Shown piece by piece: positions 26,987 to 34,725 of a stretch of 64,000 nucleotides of DNA (positions within the stretch are counted from its first letter, which is position 1; the number at the start of each line of letters is the position of its first letter). The notes under the pieces are model-generated. The model did not search any database and had not been told where the DNA came from. It saw only the letters and a list, made by a program, of their open reading frames with translations. Location of the stretch: assembly GCA_029210465.1 (NCBI GenBank), contig JARGDL010000006.1, forward strand, positions 1 through 64,000, in the 5' to 3' direction. Source of the stretch: Stygiobacter electus. Lineage in GTDB: Bacteria; Bacteroidota; Ignavibacteria; Ignavibacteriales; Melioribacteraceae. A program made the translations under genes and the position numbers.

Positions 26987-27994
26987 ATGATTATGAAAGC
27001 AAAAAATATTTACATATTAATTTTATTTGTCGGTTTAATTTTTTCATCCTGTAGTGAATTAAAAGATGATATAACTATACCGACAAAAATTGGTATACAT
27101 GGAACAGAAGCTTTGGTTATTCAATCTCCCTCTTTCCATGGAAAAATACTTGGTGAAAACAAACTTGATGGTTGCCGCCAATGTCATGCATCTAACTTAG
27201 CTGGAGGAATAGCACAAGTTAGTTGTATAAACTGTCATCCTTCATTGACTATTCATAATAAACAGATTAATGATCCAACTTCACAAAATTTTCATGGGAA
27301 ATATGTTGCATCAAAGAATTGGAATATGAATGAATGCCAAAAATGTCATGGTGAATTTTATGCTGGTGGGACTTCGTCTCCAACATGTTATACTTGTCAT
27401 AAAGATGGAGCTGGTCCTGAAGCTTGCAATACTTGTCATGGTGATTTTACCAAAGCTAATTTAATAGCACCACCAAGAGCATTAAATAATGCTACTGCAA
27501 CTACAGATCCTGGTGTTGGAGCTCATTCATTACATCTAACACAAATAAAAATTGCACCTGCAAATGTTAAATGTGAAGAATGTCATACTATACCAAAAAC
27601 ATTTAGATCGGAAGGTCATATTGATTCAACACCAAAAGCTGAAGTTATTTTCAAAGGTCAGCCAGCAAATTCAAAATATGATTTTACAACATTTAAATGT
27701 TCAAACACATACTGCCATGGAAATTTTGAATTTTCAAAATCTACATCTAATTATTCTTTCATTTACACTGATGACAAAATTATAGGAAATAATTTTTCTC
27801 CTCAATGGAATAAAGTTGATGGTACACAAGCAGCATGCGGAACTTGCCATGGATTACCACCTACAGGGCATCAAGCTGAAAGTTTAACCGCTTGTTCAAC
27901 CTGCCATACTGGAGTTGTTGATGATACAGGAAAAATTATTGATCCTTCAAAGCATATGAATGGTAAGAAAAATGTTTTCGGAGAAGAATTTTAA
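26987..27994 (+). CDS. 9-heme cytochrome c lipoprotein with one CX4CH site
   Basis: 335 residues. Lipobox IFSSC (Cys22 counted from the first Met; the second Met at residue 3 is an equal start candidate). Eight CxxCH motifs plus CSNTYCH, the CX4CH type typical of the CxxxxCH/CxxCH cytochromes found with metal-reducing outer-membrane proteins. Most likely attached to the outer membrane, perhaps exposed at the surface as the terminal element of the porin-cytochrome set. It is the last gene before a strong terminator at 28012. Confidence 0.86.
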   Translation: MIMKAKNIYILILFVGLIFSSCSELKDDITIPTKIGIHGTEALVIQSPSFHGKILGENKLDGCRQCHASNLAGGIAQVSCINCHPSLTIHNKQINDPTSQNFHGKYVASKNWNMNECQKCHGEFYAGGTSSPTCYTCHKDGAGPEACNTCHGDFTKANLIAPPRALNNATATTDPGVGAHSLHLTQIKIAPANVKCEECHTIPKTFRSEGHIDSTPKAEVIFKGQPANSKYDFTTFKCSNTYCHGNFEFSKSTSNYSFIYTDDKIIGNNFSPQWNKVDGTQAACGTCHGLPPTGHQAESLTACSTCHTGVVDDTGKIIDPSKHMNGKKNVFGEEF

Positions 27995-28011
27995 AAATCA
28001 AATTAACTCTG

Positions 28012-28037
28012 AGCCGCTATCTTTAGCGGCTTTTTTT
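28012..28037 (+). terminator. Rho-independent terminator closing the main cytochrome operon
   Basis: AGCCGCTA, a 4-nt loop, TAGCGGCT, then a run of seven T (8-bp GC-rich stem). It lies 17 bp after the 9-heme lipoprotein stop and separates that operon from the sigma-54 activator gene. Confidence 0.88.
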
Positions 28038-28059
28038 ATAAATTTCGATGGAACAAATT

Positions 28060-28074
28060 TGAAACAATGAAACA
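28060..28074 (+). promoter_or_regulatory. Two direct TGAAACA motifs before the sigma-54 activator gene
   Basis: TGAAACA at 28060-28066 and again at 28068-28074, ending 2 bp before the ATG. The same heptamer, in both directions, is dense in 29403-29505 upstream of the sigma-54 promoter, so this is a candidate autoregulatory site for the protein encoded here. Confidence 0.45.
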
Positions 28075-28076
28075 AT

Positions 28077-29402
28077 ATGTCCAATATCAATGACAACCTG
28101 AAAGATAGAATTTTAGATTCAATTGCAGAAGGTGTTTTTACAGTTGATAAAGACTTTAAAATAAACTTTTTCAATAAAGCTGCTGAAAAAATAACAGGTC
28201 ATAAAAGAGAAGATGTTTTAGGAAAATTTTGTAAATATATTTTCAAATCTCCAATTTGCTTATCGGATTGCCCAATAGCATTAGTTTTAAGAAACCAAAA
28301 AAATTTATTCGATTATGAGTCAAAAATTTTTGATAATAATGGTAAAGAAATTCCAATAAAACTTAATTCAGCAATTTTATATGATGAAAATAACTTTGCA
28401 ACTGGTGGAATTGTTACATTTAGAGATATGAGTCAATATCAATTAATTCAAAATCAAATTGACACACCACAAAATTTTCATGGAATTATTGGCCATAGCA
28501 AAGCTATGCAAGAAATATTTAAACTTATTTCTGAAATTGCGACTAGCGATGCACCAGTTTTTATTCACGGTGAATCTGGTACAGGAAAAGAACTTGTTGC
28601 AAATGCAATTCAAAAATTGTCAAATAGAAAAGATAAACCATTTATAAAAATTAATTGTTCAGTTTTCCCTCCAAATTTATTAGCAAGTGAATTATTTGGA
28701 CATGTAAAAGGTGCATTTACCGATGCAATAAAAGATAGACCCGGTAGATTTGAACTCGCTGATAAAGGTACAATCTTTTTGGATGAAGTTGCTGAAATGC
28801 CTCTTCAAATGCAAATTCAACTTTTAAGAGTTTTGCAGGAAGGAACTTTTGAAAGAATTGGTGAATCACTTACAAGAACAACTGATGTAAGAATTATTGC
28901 CGCAACAAATATTAATATTCAAACTGCTCTTCAGAATGGAAAATTCCGTGAAGATTTGTTTTATAGGTTAAACGTTATTCCAATCGAAATCCCTCCATTA
29001 AGAGAAAGAAAAGAAGATATACCTTTACTCATAAATCATTTTATCAATAAATACTCCAGGATCTATAAAAAAGAAATTAAATATATTGATCCAGAAGCCT
29101 TGAATGTATTAATTGATTACGATTGGAAAGGTAATGTTCGTGAATTAGAAAATGTTATTGAGTTTGCATTAGTTAGAACCAATTCAAATGAACAAATTCA
29201 AGTAAATAAACTTCCATCTAACTTAATTGAAAAAAACAATAATCCTAATATTCAACCATTCTCCAATTCTAAAGAAAGGACAGAAATGCTAATGCTTTTA
29301 GAAAAATATCAGTGGAATAGAAGCAAAGTTTCTGAAGTATTAGGTATTGGAAGAACAACTCTTTGGAGAAAACTTAAAAAATTAAACCTCATAAACGAAT
29401 AA
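28077..29402 (+). CDS. PAS-domain sigma-54-dependent transcriptional activator (NtrC family)
   Basis: 441 residues. PAS domain (about 8-125) with a cysteine group FCKYIFKSPICLSDCP that could hold a redox group or metal. The AAA+ domain (about 140-370) has Walker A GESGTGKE, the sigma-54 contact GAFTDA and the arginine-finger region. The C-terminal Fis-type helix-turn-helix ends RSKVSEVLGIGRTTLWRKLKKL. No receiver domain, so it senses through the PAS rather than by phosphorylation. It lies between the cytochrome operon and the 11-heme gene, whose promoter is of the -24/-12 type, so it is the probable activator of that gene. Confidence 0.9.
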   Translation: MSNINDNLKDRILDSIAEGVFTVDKDFKINFFNKAAEKITGHKREDVLGKFCKYIFKSPICLSDCPIALVLRNQKNLFDYESKIFDNNGKEIPIKLNSAILYDENNFATGGIVTFRDMSQYQLIQNQIDTPQNFHGIIGHSKAMQEIFKLISEIATSDAPVFIHGESGTGKELVANAIQKLSNRKDKPFIKINCSVFPPNLLASELFGHVKGAFTDAIKDRPGRFELADKGTIFLDEVAEMPLQMQIQLLRVLQEGTFERIGESLTRTTDVRIIAATNINIQTALQNGKFREDLFYRLNVIPIEIPPLRERKEDIPLLINHFINKYSRIYKKEIKYIDPEALNVLIDYDWKGNVRELENVIEFALVRTNSNEQIQVNKLPSNLIEKNNNPNIQPFSNSKERTEMLMLLEKYQWNRSKVSEVLGIGRTTLWRKLKKLNLINE

Positions 29403-29505
29403 TGTTTCATTTGTTTCATCTGAATGAAACATAATTATTGATATTTCAACTCATTTTATATTACGTTTCATAGTTAATCAATTTATTGAAACAATACGTT
29501 TCATA
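29403..29505 (+). promoter_or_regulatory. Cluster of TGTTTCAT/ATGAAACA sites, candidate enhancer for the sigma-54 activator
   Basis: TGTTTCAT occurs at 29403-29410 and 29412-29419, and its complement ATGAAACA at 29424-29431. The last two make a palindrome with 8-bp arms and a 4-nt centre. CGTTTCAT at 29464-29471 and 29498-29505 and TTGAAACA at 29486-29493 are further copies. The block lies 40-140 bp upstream of the -24/-12 promoter, the usual place of an enhancer-binding site. The same TGAAACA motif precedes the activator gene. Confidence 0.6.
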
Positions 29506-29544
29506 TCATAGACATTTTCCTCTTCTTTTTAACGTAAAAACCTA

Positions 29545-29561
29545 TTGGCATTTTCCTTGCC
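29545..29561 (+). promoter_or_regulatory. Sigma-54 (-24/-12) promoter of the 11-heme cytochrome gene
   Basis: TTGGCATTTTCCTTGCC: GG at 29547-29548 and GC at 29559-29560 with exactly ten bases between, matching TGGCA-N-TTGC. Transcription would begin about 12 bp further on, near 29572, a little before the ATG at 29588. Confidence 0.78.
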
Positions 29562-29587
29562 TTTTATTGCAAAAAAATGGATTTATA

Positions 29588-30961
29588 ATGAAAAAATTAA
29601 AATTAATTTATTTAATTACCATTTCAACAGCAATTTTAATTTCCTCATGCACTAAAAAAGAAGAAGAACCTGTTACTCCAAGTGCAGAAGTAAAAAAATC
29701 AGTTGCCTCTTGTGAAGGTTGCCATACAAACTATGAAATGTTGAAAAAAGTTTATACTCCAGATCCACCGGATGAAGGGGGTGCATCGCATGGTTGCGGT
29801 GGCGAAACACCTCATTACGAACCTTATGACAGAGTCTATTTATCTGGTGCTGGATATCAAGAATTTAAAAAAGAAGTTCATGGAAAAATGCCTTGCACAG
29901 CTTGTCATAATGGAATCGATGGAACTGATGATAAAAACAAAGCTCATTCAAATAATTTTATTAAGAAACCATCAACACAAGCTGAAAAAAAATGTGCGAG
30001 TTGTCATACAGATGTTTATTTGAAAGCTAAGAATAGTTTACATGAACAAGGTTGGGGACAAAAATCAATGGTTTGTCTAAGAAGCGGTTTAGAAAATATC
30101 CCAACTGGTTATAATATGTTATCCGATAAAATGAAAGAAGGTTACGAAAAAAATTGTGCTAAATGCCATGCTGGTTGTGGTGATTGCCATGTTAATAGAC
30201 CACCCGCTGGTGGTGGTGGTTTAATAAGTGGCCATCAATTTGTAAAACCTGATATGAGAGATCATTGTGTTACTTGTCATTCAAGTCGTGGTGGACATGC
30301 ATATTTTGGTCAAGCTGCTGGAACAGTTCCAGATATTCATTTGACAAGACGTGGTTTTACATGCATGAGTTGCCATAAAACTGATGAAGTTCATGGTGAT
30401 GGAAAAATTTATGACCAAAGATATAAAATGCCTCAAATGCCTGAATGTACAGATTGCCATAAAGGATTGGAAAATAAAAATATTTATCATACTACACATT
30501 TAAATACTTTCTCATGTAATACTTGTCATTCACAAGATTATAATAATTGTGGAAGTTGTCATATAGGTGGTGAAGGTGCTAGAATCCCTTCTTACTTAGG
30601 TTATAAAATTGGCATGAATCCTATTCCAGATATTAAACCTTTTAAGTATGCAGTGTTAAGAAGATCTTTAATGGCACCCGATAGCTGGCAAAATTATGGG
30701 GTTGCAAATCTTTCTAATTTTGCTGTAAGACCAACATTCAAATATGCTACACCTCATAATATTCAAAAATGGACAAGCAGAACACAAGTAGCCAACGGCA
30801 AACCATGTTATGATGCTTGTCATATAATTAAAAATCCTGACGGAAGTTACAGAAACAAAGAACTATATTTATTCAAAAATGAACTACAAGCTTGGGAAGT
30901 AACTGCAACTTCTCCTATTACAGTTGATGGAAAACTACCAAGTAAATGGGAAGTGAAATAA
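29588..30961 (+). CDS. 11-heme cytochrome c lipoprotein
   Basis: I place the start at ATG 29588, not at the upstream in-frame 29486, because the sigma-54 promoter lies between them and because 29588 gives a clean lipoprotein signal (AILISSC). The 457-residue protein has ten CxxCH motifs and one CYDACH (CX3CH) near the C-terminus. GCGGETPHYEPYDRV and the region after the last CxxCH (PFKYAVLRRSLMAPDSWQNYG) are not haem modules and may form a catalytic or partner-binding site. Cotranscribed with the rhodanese lipoprotein 26 bp downstream. The family is not recognised with certainty. Confidence 0.82.
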   Translation: MKKLKLIYLITISTAILISSCTKKEEEPVTPSAEVKKSVASCEGCHTNYEMLKKVYTPDPPDEGGASHGCGGETPHYEPYDRVYLSGAGYQEFKKEVHGKMPCTACHNGIDGTDDKNKAHSNNFIKKPSTQAEKKCASCHTDVYLKAKNSLHEQGWGQKSMVCLRSGLENIPTGYNMLSDKMKEGYEKNCAKCHAGCGDCHVNRPPAGGGGLISGHQFVKPDMRDHCVTCHSSRGGHAYFGQAAGTVPDIHLTRRGFTCMSCHKTDEVHGDGKIYDQRYKMPQMPECTDCHKGLENKNIYHTTHLNTFSCNTCHSQDYNNCGSCHIGGEGARIPSYLGYKIGMNPIPDIKPFKYAVLRRSLMAPDSWQNYGVANLSNFAVRPTFKYATPHNIQKWTSRTQVANGKPCYDACHIIKNPDGSYRNKELYLFKNELQAWEVTATSPITVDGKLPSKWEVK

Positions 30962-30987
30962 CAAATTAAAAACAAGGAGTAAAAATT

Positions 30988-32013
30988 ATGAACATGCGTA
31001 AGTTATTTTATCTTTTATTAGTATTACCAATACTTTTTGTTGGTTGCAAAAAAGATGAAAACCCAACTGAACCAACACAACAAATTAATGAAGCACAAGT
31101 TTTAGCTGAATACTTAGAAGCAAATGGTGATTATTTAAATACAGCTGCACCAGCTATTACAACTGCCGACCAGCTAAATACAGATTTATTAACAAAACCT
31201 GATAAAGTTCATGTAATTGATATTCGTTCACAGACAGATTATGAAACCAAAGGACACATTAAAGGAGCTGTAAGAGTCGATCTAAAGAATATAGTAACTT
31301 ATATGAAAGGACTTGCTAATGCAACATCTTATGAAAAAATTGTAATCGCATGCTATTCTGGTCAAACTGCGGCTTACGCTACAGCATTATTAAGATTGTT
31401 AGGTTACAATAATGTATCAAGTTTAAAATATGGAATGTCTTCCTGGAATGCTTCATGTTCATCATCCTGGAATCAAGGCTCTGGTAATGGTAATAATTAT
31501 ACCAACTTTGTAACTACACCAACAGAAAAAGCAGCTGCTGGTAATTTACCAACATTAAATACTGGTAAAACAACAGGTAAAGAAATACTTGAAGCCAGAA
31601 TTAACACCTTACTTTCATCAGCTGATCCTTTTGGTGATATTAAAATAGCTTGGAATACAGTTACAGGTGCTTTATCTAATTATTATATTGTTAACTACTG
31701 GGGTAAAACTGATTACGATAAAGGTCATTTACCTGGAGCAATTCAATATACACCAAAAGCAGATTTGAAATTATCAACATATTTAAAAACTTTACCAACT
31801 AACAAAACAATAGTAGTTTACTGTTACACTGGACAAACATCTGCAAATGTTGCCGCTGTATTAAAAGTATTAGGTTATGATGTAAAATCATTATTATATG
31901 GTGTTAATATTATGAACTATGATTGGATGAAAAATAATGGTATTCCAAGCTGGTTTAATCCAGCAACAGATATTAAGACATATTCATTCGTTACTGGTCC
32001 TAATCCACAATAA
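30988..32013 (+). CDS. Lipoprotein with two rhodanese domains
   Basis: 341 residues. Lipobox LFVGC (Cys20). Two rhodanese domains: about 55-160 with active-site CYSGQTA (Cys122), and about 215-330 with CYTGQTS (Cys279). Both keep the catalytic cysteine, and both keep the D-R/KG-HIxGA pattern (SQTDYETKGHIKGA, KTDYDKGHLPGA). An envelope-exposed tandem rhodanese should move sulfane sulfur from thiosulfate, polysulfide or similar donors. It follows the 11-heme cytochrome gene in the same sigma-54 transcript (GGAG Shine-Dalgarno) and ends at a terminator. Rhodanese lipoproteins beside cytochrome conduits have been noted in Geobacter ext clusters, to my recollection. Confidence 0.88.
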   Translation: MNMRKLFYLLLVLPILFVGCKKDENPTEPTQQINEAQVLAEYLEANGDYLNTAAPAITTADQLNTDLLTKPDKVHVIDIRSQTDYETKGHIKGAVRVDLKNIVTYMKGLANATSYEKIVIACYSGQTAAYATALLRLLGYNNVSSLKYGMSSWNASCSSSWNQGSGNGNNYTNFVTTPTEKAAAGNLPTLNTGKTTGKEILEARINTLLSSADPFGDIKIAWNTVTGALSNYYIVNYWGKTDYDKGHLPGAIQYTPKADLKLSTYLKTLPTNKTIVVYCYTGQTSANVAAVLKVLGYDVKSLLYGVNIMNYDWMKNNGIPSWFNPATDIKTYSFVTGPNPQ

Positions 32014-32024
32014 TTTATTATTTT

Positions 32025-32049
32025 AGGGTTGCCCAATTTGGGCAACCTT
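32025..32049 (+). terminator. Terminator after the rhodanese lipoprotein gene
   Basis: GGTTGCCCA, ATT loop, TGGGCAACC: a 9-bp stem, GC-rich, followed by TTTAAAATA. The T-run is short, but the hairpin is very stable and lies 12 bp after the stop codon. Confidence 0.75.
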
Positions 32050-32069
32050 TAAAATAATCGAGTAGAATT

Positions 32070-32522
32070 ATGCATGAAATGTTAGGTAATCAATACTTTA
32101 TGGTAAGAAATTTTTTAGCTGCAGTTGAACAATTTGAAATAGCTATAAATGATCATCCTAATAATGATAAATTGAAAAAGAAATTAATAGTCTCATATAC
32201 ACAAATTGGCAAAACCTTAAAAGCACTTGATTTATTTTATGAAGTAAGCAAGAAAGATATAACTATTATTTTTAATACCGATGTAGCAAAAGATGATTGC
32301 CCTTGCCCCGAGTTAATACCTTTAATTGAAAGTCAAGAGAAATTAAATGAAAATTCATTTGATTTTTATATTACCCTAGCTATTTTATGGGCATTTTGTG
32401 ATAAATATAAATCTTATGAATATTTTAAAAAGGCTAAAAGTCTTTCTATGAAAAATGAAAAATTAGATTCAATAACTAAGTTGTATAATGACCACTTTAA
32501 CAGAATAGAATTTGCTCATTGA
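32070..32522 (+). CDS. Small tetratricopeptide-like protein
   Basis: 150 residues, helical, no signal peptide. QYFMVRNFLAAVEQFEIAINDHPNNDKLKKKLIV reads as one TPR repeat with its conserved small and aromatic positions, and FDFYITLAILWAFCDKYKSYEYFKKAKSL as another. Between them is DDCPCPELI, a CxC that might bind metal. No specific function recognised. It lies between the rhodanese terminator and the haem operon, on the same strand. Confidence 0.6.
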   Translation: MHEMLGNQYFMVRNFLAAVEQFEIAINDHPNNDKLKKKLIVSYTQIGKTLKALDLFYEVSKKDITIIFNTDVAKDDCPCPELIPLIESQEKLNENSFDFYITLAILWAFCDKYKSYEYFKKAKSLSMKNEKLDSITKLYNDHFNRIEFAH

Positions 32523-32556
32523 CCACTTCTTATTTTAAGCAAGTAGATTAAATATT

Positions 32557-32584
32557 ACTTATTTTTGTTCAGCACAAAATAAGT
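32557..32584 (+). promoter_or_regulatory. Inverted repeat and candidate -7 element before the haem operon
   Basis: ACTTATTTT (32557-32565) and AAAATAAGT (32576-32584) form a 9-bp inverted repeat around TGTTCAGCAC. TATTTTTG at 32560-32567 fits TAnnTTTG and overlaps the left arm. It lies just before the ATG at 32590. It could be an operator or a 5' hairpin controlling haem synthesis; no clear -33 element was found. Confidence 0.35.
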
Positions 32585-32589
32585 TATTT

Positions 32590-33414
32590 ATGTTACTCAC
32601 AATTAATTTCCTAAATATAGTTCTCCCTCTGCTCTATTTTTTTACATTAATTATTTACATTTTTGATTTTTACAAACCGAAAGCAATACTTTCAAATTCA
32701 AAAAGAGTAATTCTTTTTATTGGTTTGTTGACACATATATTATATTTAATGTTTAGGATGATAGAATTTGATCACCCTCCAATTACTAATAAATTTGAAA
32801 TTTTTTCTATAATTTCTTTTTCAATTGCTTTTTCTTATTTCATTCTTGAATTAATAACCGACATTAGAATGACTGGTTCATTTATAATTTTATTCTCTTT
32901 TATTTTCCAAACTATTTCTTCCATTTTTATTCCAAATAATTTTTCTGTACCAGAAATTCTAAGAAATAGATTATTAGGTTTACATGTTTTTGGTGCAATT
33001 TTAGGTTATTCAAGTTTTACTATATCAGCTGTTTATGGTTTTTTATATTTATTACTTTATAAAAATTTACGTTCAAACAAATTTGGGATTTTATTTGAAC
33101 GATTACCTAGCTTAGAAACACTCGAGAAATTGAATATTTATTCTACAATAATTGGATTTGTTTTATTGTCTATGGCAATAATAGTTGGCATAGTTTGGCT
33201 GCCTGATGCATTTCCAAATTTTAATTTTTTGGATGCTAAATTGATTGGAACAATATTAGTTTGGTGTGTATATGTATTTGTAATTTTTAAAAAATATTTT
33301 ACTGAATTAACTGGCAAAAATATTATTTATTACACATTAGTAGGTTATTCATTTGCTATTCTTTCTTTAATAATTACAAATACTTTTGCAAAGACATTCC
33401 ATTCTTTTTATTGA
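32590..33414 (+). CDS. HemX/CcsA-like cytochrome c assembly family membrane protein
   Basis: 274 residues, about eight transmembrane helices, with the CcsA/HemX pattern HPPITNKFEIFSIISFSIAFSYF, LHVFGAILGYSSFTISAVYGFLYLL and a final KTFHSFY. It lacks the WGxFWxWD haem-handling motif of CcmC/CcmF. That points to HemX, which in Bacillus sits next to hemA and tunes glutamyl-tRNA reductase level. It is the first gene here, 12 bp before hemA. A role in haem handling at the membrane is the alternative. Confidence 0.75.
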   Translation: MLLTINFLNIVLPLLYFFTLIIYIFDFYKPKAILSNSKRVILFIGLLTHILYLMFRMIEFDHPPITNKFEIFSIISFSIAFSYFILELITDIRMTGSFIILFSFIFQTISSIFIPNNFSVPEILRNRLLGLHVFGAILGYSSFTISAVYGFLYLLLYKNLRSNKFGILFERLPSLETLEKLNIYSTIIGFVLLSMAIIVGIVWLPDAFPNFNFLDAKLIGTILVWCVYVFVIFKKYFTELTGKNIIYYTLVGYSFAILSLIITNTFAKTFHSFY

Positions 33415-33426
33415 GAAAGAAATAAA

Positions 33427-34725
33427 ATGAATTTTATCGGAATTTCTTTAAATCATCATACTTCTCCACTCGAAATTAGAGAAGCGTTACATCTAAATCA
33501 TGATGAAATAATTAATTCACTTAATGCAATTAAACATTATTTAGATGAGCCAGTTATTTTATCGACTTGTAACAGAACAGAGATTTTTGGCTTTCCAAAT
33601 TCTAATTCTTTGAATAACAAACCTATCATTTATGAATTAATTTTACTAAAAAAATTAAATGAAATAAAAGATGAATATTTCAAAACATATTTTTCTTGCG
33701 GTGCTGTAAAACATCTTTTTTCTGTTGCAAGTGGAATTGACTCGATGATTATTGGTGACAGTCAAATTTTAGGACAAGTAAAAGAAGCATTTGAAATTTC
33801 AAGTGATATAGGATTAACTGGAACTATTTCGCAAAGAATTTTTGACACTGCAATAAAAGTTGGGAAAAGAGCAATTAATGAAACAGCGATTGGTGAAGGT
33901 GCTGTTACAGTTAGTTATGCAGCGGTTCAAGTTGTTGAGAAGATTTTTTCTAACTTGAATAAAAAATCTGCATTAGTAATTGGTGCCGGCGAAACTGGTG
34001 AATTAGCTGCAATTCACTTAAAAGATAGAGGCATTAAAAGAATCGCTATTTCAAACAGAACTCTTGAACGTGCAGAAAAATTAGCTGAAAAAGTTCATGG
34101 AGAAATTGTACCTTTTCAATTTTTAACTGAACATCTCCATGATTTTGATATTATTATTAGTGCTACAAGTTCAAATGATTTTATTTTATCTTTTGATGAT
34201 GTTAAAAATGCTATCAAGAAAAGAAAAGGTTCATTACTCGTCTTGATGGATATTGCAGTTCCAAGAGATATTGACCCTAAAGTACGAGATATTGAAAATG
34301 TTTTTTATCATGATATGGATTCACTTAAAGTAATTGTAGAACAAAATCTTCAAAAAAGAAAAGAACAAATCCCCTTAATTGAAAAAATGATTATTGAAGA
34401 GATGACGAATTTTTTCAGTTGGTATAATACGTTAGATATTGTTCCTACAATTAAAGCAATAAGAACTTTTTTTGAAGAAATTAGAAATGATGAATTACAA
34501 AAAATTAAAAACAAAATTTCTGATGAAGATTTCTTAAAAATTGAAGATATGACTCGTCGAATGGTTGGCCGTTTACTTCACAATCCAACAATTAAATTGA
34601 GAGAAATTGCTGAAAAAGGTTTCAACGTAAATGAAGCTTCGTCTAACGCTTTAGTGTTAAAACAACTTTTTAATTTAGATAAATACTTAGATCATAATAC
34701 TTCAAATCATAATGAAAATAAATAA
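33427..34725 (+). CDS. hemA: Glutamyl-tRNA reductase
   Basis: 432 residues. N-terminal catalytic part with LSTCNRTEIF (catalytic Cys), SGIDSMIIGDSQILGQVKEAF, then the NADPH domain ALVIGAGETGELAA and ISNRTLERAEKLAEK, and a C-terminal dimerisation helix. It reduces glutamyl-tRNA to glutamate-1-semialdehyde, the first step of the C5 route to haem. HemL later in the cluster completes it to 5-aminolevulinate. Its end overlaps hemC by 14 bp, so translation is coupled. Confidence 0.96.
   Translation: MNFIGISLNHHTSPLEIREALHLNHDEIINSLNAIKHYLDEPVILSTCNRTEIFGFPNSNSLNNKPIIYELILLKKLNEIKDEYFKTYFSCGAVKHLFSVASGIDSMIIGDSQILGQVKEAFEISSDIGLTGTISQRIFDTAIKVGKRAINETAIGEGAVTVSYAAVQVVEKIFSNLNKKSALVIGAGETGELAAIHLKDRGIKRIAISNRTLERAEKLAEKVHGEIVPFQFLTEHLHDFDIIISATSSNDFILSFDDVKNAIKKRKGSLLVLMDIAVPRDIDPKVRDIENVFYHDMDSLKVIVEQNLQKRKEQIPLIEKMIIEEMTNFFSWYNTLDIVPTIKAIRTFFEEIRNDELQKIKNKISDEDFLKIEDMTRRMVGRLLHNPTIKLREIAEKGFNVNEASSNALVLKQLFNLDKYLDHNTSNHNENK

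Noticed and set aside
29486..29587. Upstream in-frame start for the 11-heme cytochrome
   Set aside because: It would begin before the sigma-54 promoter and its leader does not form a signal; the start at 29588 gives a clean lipobox.
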